From Halocatena marina (GTDB taxonomy: Archaea; Halobacteriota; Halobacteria; Halobacteriales; Haloarculaceae), in contig NZ_JALLPK010000004.1 in assembly GCF_023276375.1 (NCBI RefSeq), positions 124,001-188,000 on the forward strand: a stretch of DNA of 64,000 bases, given 5' to 3'. The notes under the pieces are model-generated. The model did no database searches. It worked only from the letters and a program-made list of their open reading frames with translations, and was not told the origin of the DNA. How positions within the stretch are numbered: position 1 is the first letter of the stretch; each line of letters begins with the position of its first letter. Positions 63,130 through 64,000 of this stretch are shown here, piece by piece. The position numbers and the translations under genes were made by a program.

Positions 63130-63235
63130 TTGGCTGCTGAGTATCTTAAAGGCAGGAATCGATTCCTGCTCAAATCTACACCTGTCGGCTGTGTAGTTCC
63201 CACTGTGGTTGGAATAAAACTACACAACGAAATCA
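63130..63235. repeat. Duplicated regulator promoter/operator segment
   Basis: About 105 nt closely similar to 62265-62370, offset by 865 nt. It includes the TATA box, the palindrome and about 60 nt of flanking sequence (for example TGTAGT..CACT.TGGTTGGAAT). A separate insertion of roughly 110 nt (about 63015-63125) lies between it and the start-codon remnant at 63003. Confidence 0.7.
63152..63169. promoter_or_regulatory. Perfect 18-nt palindromic operator candidate
   Basis: GCAGGAATCGATTCCTGC is its own reverse complement. It stands beside the preserved TATA box and 83 nt before the SnoaL-like gene. Together with the copy at 62287 and a degenerate one at 32146-32161 it defines a likely HTH_10 binding site. 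Confidence 0.55.
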
Positions 63236-63251
63236 AGGAGAATCAGAAGCC

Positions 63252-63698
63252 ATGACAGACTCTTCACCGACACCAGAACTAGAGGAGAAGAAACAACTCG
63301 CGCGCCGCATCCCGGAGGATGTGCTCACCGAAGGAGACCTCGACCTACTCGACGAGCTGTATACCGAGGATGCTGTCGAGCACACTCCATCCGGAGACGT
63401 TGAAGGACGAACGGGGCTCCAAAATGCCTACGAGGGCTTTCGTGCTGCCTTCCCCGACGTCTCGCTAACGGTCGAAGACATTGTCGCCGAAGGCGATTCG
63501 GTCGCCATGCGTCTCGTGGTCCAAGGAGCACACGAAGGCCAGTTCATGGGAGGAATTGAACCAACTGGACAGGAATTCGAGGTGCAGAAATGGGCCTTGA
63601 CGCGCATCAAGAACGGGATGATCATTGAACGCTGGGTCTTGCCAGATATGTTTGGGATGCTAACACAACTTGGGATAATCGAACCCTCTACAGGATGA
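63252..63698 (+). CDS. SnoaL-like ester cyclase/NTF2-like protein
   Basis: 148 residues. The SnoaL pattern is clear: DLLDELYTEDAVEHTPSGDV, GLQNAYEGFRAAFPDVSLTV, DSVAMRLVVQGAHEGQFMG, PTGQEFEVQKWALTRIKNGM and IIERWVLPDMFGMLTQLG. Such proteins cyclise or hydrolyse polyketide-like or lipid-derived compounds, though most are untested. It lies behind the duplicated regulator promoter, so it may answer to the 61617 regulator. Confidence 0.82.
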   Translation: MTDSSPTPELEEKKQLARRIPEDVLTEGDLDLLDELYTEDAVEHTPSGDVEGRTGLQNAYEGFRAAFPDVSLTVEDIVAEGDSVAMRLVVQGAHEGQFMGGIEPTGQEFEVQKWALTRIKNGMIIERWVLPDMFGMLTQLGIIEPSTG

Positions 63699-63867
63699 AA
63701 CGCCTTGAAGATGGGTTCTAACCATCGAGACGCGGTTCGTTGCCGTATATTTAATCATCAGCTCTGTTGAATCGCATGGCTCCACCGGTTTTAACCGTTC
63801 AACCGATACCTCGGGAAGTAGTTCGCAAAAACCGATCATAATGAGAGTCAACTGAAACCGAGCGGAC

Positions 63868-63913
63868 GCAAACGGGAAAGATGGGCACTTCCCATCTTTG
63901 AGGACGCGTTTGC
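63868..63913. other. Two-layer hairpin
   Basis: Outer arms GCAAACG (63868-63874) and CGTTTGC (63907-63913) enclose an inner stem AAAGATGGG (63877-63885) and CCCATCTTT (63891-63899) with loop CACTT. It lies 170 nt after the SnoaL-like gene. It could be a terminator, the end of a mobile element or a small structured RNA. The remaining 63914-64000 shows no gene. Confidence 0.5.
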
Positions 63914-64000
63914 ATATCTCGACAAAAGAGGACTATCGGAACCGAAGCACGAGCACTGCAGAAGCTTCGTGAGAGGTTGTGAGCTGCTCCTGTGTTAGTC

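Noticed and set aside
1..64000. tRNA, rRNA or replication-origin features
   Set aside because: No cloverleaf, rRNA segment, Orc/Cdc6 gene or clustered origin-type repeats could be recognised by eye.

Overview
The window looks like an accessory replicon or genomic island of a halophilic archaeon (class Halobacteria). Predicted proteins are very rich in Asp and Glu and poor in Lys. Promoters are TATA boxes about 26 nt before leaderless starts. The protein families are typically haloarchaeal: HTH_10 (bacterio-opsin-activator type) regulators, Tat-exported proteins, DUF7282 and DUF5519 proteins, and a FilR1-type regulator. Base composition is nearer 50-55% GC than the higher values usual for haloarchaeal chromosomes, and truncated genes and transposase debris are dense. 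I see no rRNA, tRNA, CRISPR array or replication gene.

Layout. 0-6.5 kb: a Tat-exported seven-bladed FG-GAP propeller, a SHOCT membrane protein, and a three-gene ABC transporter operon followed by a fragment of a second ABC ATPase and a truncated PIN protein. 6.7-11.4 kb: redox enzymes (SDR, zinc-free MDR, aldehyde dehydrogenase, aldo/keto reductase). 11.4-17.5 kb: small genes and remnants, two GNAT/VOC-type genes and a kinase-transposase fusion. 17.8-26 kb: arginase-family protein, PadR regulator, HTH_10 regulator divergent from a nucleoside hydrolase, GNAT, and an ArsR-AHSA1-RibD operon. 26-38 kb: repeated HTH_10 plus redox/stress modules (CMD, DoxX, NTF2, nitroreductase, FMN reductase, DUF5519, MFS), a TnpB wreck and an SPFH protein. 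38-47.6 kb: EamA transporter, HTH_10 regulator divergent from a PEP-mutase-family enzyme, RidA plus epimerase, MOSC, and a TetR-controlled ABC exporter. 47.7-54 kb: an unknown four-gene minus-strand cluster cut by transposase debris, a Tat lipase-like hydrolase, a DUF7282 protein and several dead genes. 54-64 kb: a very large wHTH-FilR1-STAND-TPR protein, a Tat-exported Cys-containing small protein, a RadA-like protein with two broken copies elsewhere, and a second HTH_10/DoxX/NTF2 module with a duplicated palindromic operator.

Two themes dominate. First, small regulator-enzyme cassettes: at least six HTH_10-type regulators (one broken) sit next to, or divergent from, redox or detoxification genes. 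Two of the cassettes share DoxX and NTF2-like partners and clearly come from duplication. Second, heavy gene decay: more than twenty remnants can be read by eye, and one IS family appears in three states (fused, C-terminal scrap, decayed N-terminal half). The strongest candidates for something new are the FilR1-STAND-TPR protein, the in-frame P-loop kinase/IS4-type transposase fusion, and the palindrome-controlled HTH_10 cassettes.
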